From CAZYZQ01 sp964652075 (GTDB lineage: Bacteria; Bacillota; Clostridia; Oscillospirales; Oscillospiraceae): a stretch of DNA of 6,233 bases. The stretch is taken from NCBI GenBank assembly GCA_964652075.1, contig CAZYZQ010000110.1, positions 1 to 6,233 on the forward strand, given 5' to 3'. Each line of letters opens with the position of its first letter. Positions within the stretch are counted from its first letter, which is position 1. The translations under genes and the position numbers were made by a program. This document shows, in pieces, positions 5,433-6,233 of this stretch. The notes beneath the pieces were generated by a model. It was not told the DNA's origin, made no database searches, and worked only from the letters and a program-made list of their open reading frames with translations.

Positions 5433-5460
5433 ATTATAACATTTATTCCGGAAATGTCAA
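5433..5460 (-). promoter_or_regulatory. Promoter of the G5/3D gene with a structured leader
   Basis: Read on the minus strand, perfect TTGACA (5455-5460) and TATAAT (5433-5438) boxes are 16 nt apart. Transcription from about 5426 gives a 90-nt leader before the TTG. The leader holds CATAC/GTATG (5403-5419) and GCAGC/GCTGC (5371-5383). CAGCCGG occurs twice on the plus strand (5372-5378, 5393-5399), allowing an alternative fold of the second hairpin. It is too short for the c-di-AMP (ydaO) riboswitch often found before such wall genes. Confidence 0.85.
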
Positions 5461-5718
5461 GCAAACCGCAAAATTAGACGGTATTTTACAACAATTTGGC
5501 GGAAATTATGTAAACGAGATCTGTTATGAACTGCCAAAACAAAGCTTCGAAATTGGAGAAATGCGTGAAAAAGTTACAAATTGAAACCGGCAAAATTGGG
5601 CCATATTCACAAAATCCGCCCAAATCGCAGGGAAGAGCTGAAAAAACACGATTTTTTTCCGGAAACGGCCGGTTCATGCGGCGGTATAGAGAAGCGAAAA
5701 CTCGTGCCGCGCGTGGTC
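5461..5718. other. Intergenic stretch between divergent promoters, no convincing gene
   Basis: About 260 nt between the G5/3D promoter (minus) and the thrS promoter (plus). Several open frames cross it, but none combines a ribosome binding site with family-like sequence. One weak extra plus-strand promoter-like pair, TTGAAA (5581-5586) and TATTCA (5604-5609) with 17 nt spacing, might give a second thrS start. The first half is AT-rich. I see no RNA gene. Confidence 0.4.
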
Positions 5719-5747
5719 TTGACAAATGGCGGCGGCGGTGCTAAGAT
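5719..5747 (+). promoter_or_regulatory. thrS: Promoter of the thrS T-box transcript
   Basis: A perfect TTGACA (5719-5724) and TAAGAT (5742-5747, one mismatch to TATAAT) are separated by 17 nt. Transcription would begin near 5754, just ahead of the T-box leader. Confidence 0.82.
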
Positions 5748-5753
5748 ACCATT

Positions 5754-5986
5754 TATAAATGGCGTTGAAGGAGACCGAACCGTTCGGCGGCGCGCAGAGA
5801 GGGGCATCCAGGCTGAAATTGCCCTGCGTCTATGGCGGCAAGACCACTCCGGAGCTGTCCGTGAGGAGCGGACCGGGCCTGCCCGTTACAGCGGCCAAGG
5901 AGCGGCGGGAGCAATCCCGCAAGCAGGGTGAACCGTGGAATACGTCTTTGTATCCCACCCCTGAATCAAATCAGGGGTGGGATTTT
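5754..5986 (+). promoter_or_regulatory. T-box riboswitch leader, threonine specifier (ACC), controlling thrS
   Basis: The leader senses uncharged tRNA-Thr and lets thrS be read only when charging fails. Stem I base GGAG (5770-5773) pairs with CTCC (5847-5850). The distal part has the AGAGAG bulge motif (5796-5801) and GGCTGAAA in the apical loop. AAGACCA places an ACC (Thr) specifier at 5843-5845, followed by the usual purine. Further stems are GTCCG/CGGAC (5857-5873) and GCGGGA-GCAA-TCCCGC (5905-5920, stem III). The antiterminator is CAGGG (5924-5928) with CCCTG (5959-5963), and GTGG-ATAC (5935-5943) with GTAT-CCAC (5950-5958). Its bulge TGAACC (5929-5934) is six rather than seven nucleotides. 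The antiterminator 3' side is reused by the terminator, so the two exclude each other. Confidence 0.88.
5953..5986 (+). terminator. Regulated Rho-independent terminator of the T-box leader
   Basis: TCCCACCCCTGA (5953-5964) pairs perfectly over 12 bp with TCAGGGGTGGGA (5971-5982) around ATCAAA, followed by TTTT. Its 5' arm contains the CCAC-CCCTG used by the antiterminator. Binding of uncharged tRNA would therefore prevent it from forming. Confidence 0.92.
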
Positions 5987-6022
5987 CTGCACCCCTATCA
6001 CAAATCTGGGAGGATTCAGACC

Positions 6023-6233
6023 ATGGCAGAAGAAAATCTTTACAGCTTTGAAAATGAGCAGTACCGCAAGACCTACTGGCACACCTGCTCGCACATCATG
6101 GCGCAGGCGATGAAGCGCCTGCACCCGGAGGTCAAGCTGGCCATCGGCCCGGCCATCGACAACGGCTGGTACTACGATTTCGACACGCCCGCGCCCTTCA
6201 CCGAGGACCAGCTGGCAGAGATCGAGGCCGAAA
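6023..6233 (+). CDS. thrS: Threonyl-tRNA synthetase, N-terminal 70 residues (TGS-less form), 3' end off the window
   Basis: ATG at 6023 follows GGGAGG (6008-6013) at 9 nt. The enzyme charges tRNA-Thr with threonine in the cytoplasm and corrects mischarged serine. After only about 15 residues the protein enters the editing (N2) domain. W-HTCSH carries its HxxxH motif (H20, H24), followed by MAQAMKRLHPEVKLAIGPAI and WYYDFD, all highly conserved in this family. The N-terminal TGS domain (about 60 residues in E. coli-type enzymes) is missing, as in a subset of clostridial enzymes. The threonine T-box upstream agrees with the call. The class II catalytic core and anticodon domain lie beyond the window. 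Confidence 0.96.
   Translation, partial: MAEENLYSFENEQYRKTYWHTCSHIMAQAMKRLHPEVKLAIGPAIDNGWYYDFDTPAPFTEDQLAEIEAE

Noticed and set aside
5526..5744. Basic 72-residue frame in the divergent intergenic region
   Set aside because: It has no good ribosome binding site and an Arg-rich tail that is simply GC-rich sequence over the thrS promoter. It runs through the -35 and -10 boxes.

Overview
The window looks like a chromosomal segment from a Gram-positive anaerobe of the Clostridia, most likely an Oscillospiraceae/Ruminococcaceae-type gut bacterium. The signs are a GC-rich background, near-consensus sigma-A promoters (TTGACA / TATAAT), strong AGGAGG ribosome binding sites, a T-box leader before thrS, a G5/3D cell-wall protein beside rsmA, and short hairpin-rich intergenic repeats. 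The taxon is inferred from gene content and signals, not from a search.

Layout, left to right. (1) 1-323, minus: N-terminal part of a HAD-type phosphatase. It is divergent from (2) a two-gene plus-strand unit. First is a secreted chymotrypsin-fold serine protease with an alpha-lytic-type propeptide (560-1804). Next, 43 nt downstream, is a membrane-anchored protein of unknown family (1848-2819). The extracytoplasmic part of the second protein lines up motif by motif with the protease's propeptide, but it has no catalytic domain. (3) A single tRNA-Gln(CUG) with its own consensus promoter and terminator (2882-3034). (4) A 220-nt convergent intergenic region holding a modular inverted-repeat element and a hairpin. 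(5) Minus-strand housekeeping block: rsmA (3255-4124), preceded by a secreted DUF348-like/G5/3D cell-wall protein (4177-5337) with its own promoter. (6) A divergent region, then a promoter, a threonine T-box leader and the first 70 codons of a threonyl-tRNA synthetase that lacks the TGS domain (6023 to the edge).

How the genes fit together. The HAD gene, tRNA, rsmA, 3D protein and thrS are ordinary housekeeping neighbours: translation, rRNA modification and wall remodelling. The unusual part is the protease pair. The protease gene is a compositional mosaic, with a GC-rich propeptide half and an AT-rich catalytic half. Its partner appears to be a free-standing, membrane-tethered relative of the propeptide. 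Propeptides of this protease family are known foldases and inhibitors of their cognate protease. A tethered paralogue encoded directly downstream could therefore be a trans-acting chaperone, inhibitor or sensor; that role is a hypothesis.

Two regulatory details also stand out. The thrS T-box antiterminator bulge appears one nucleotide short of the canonical seven. The 3D-protein terminator, the rsmA promoter and the rsmA ribosome binding site are folded into one 45-bp inverted repeat.
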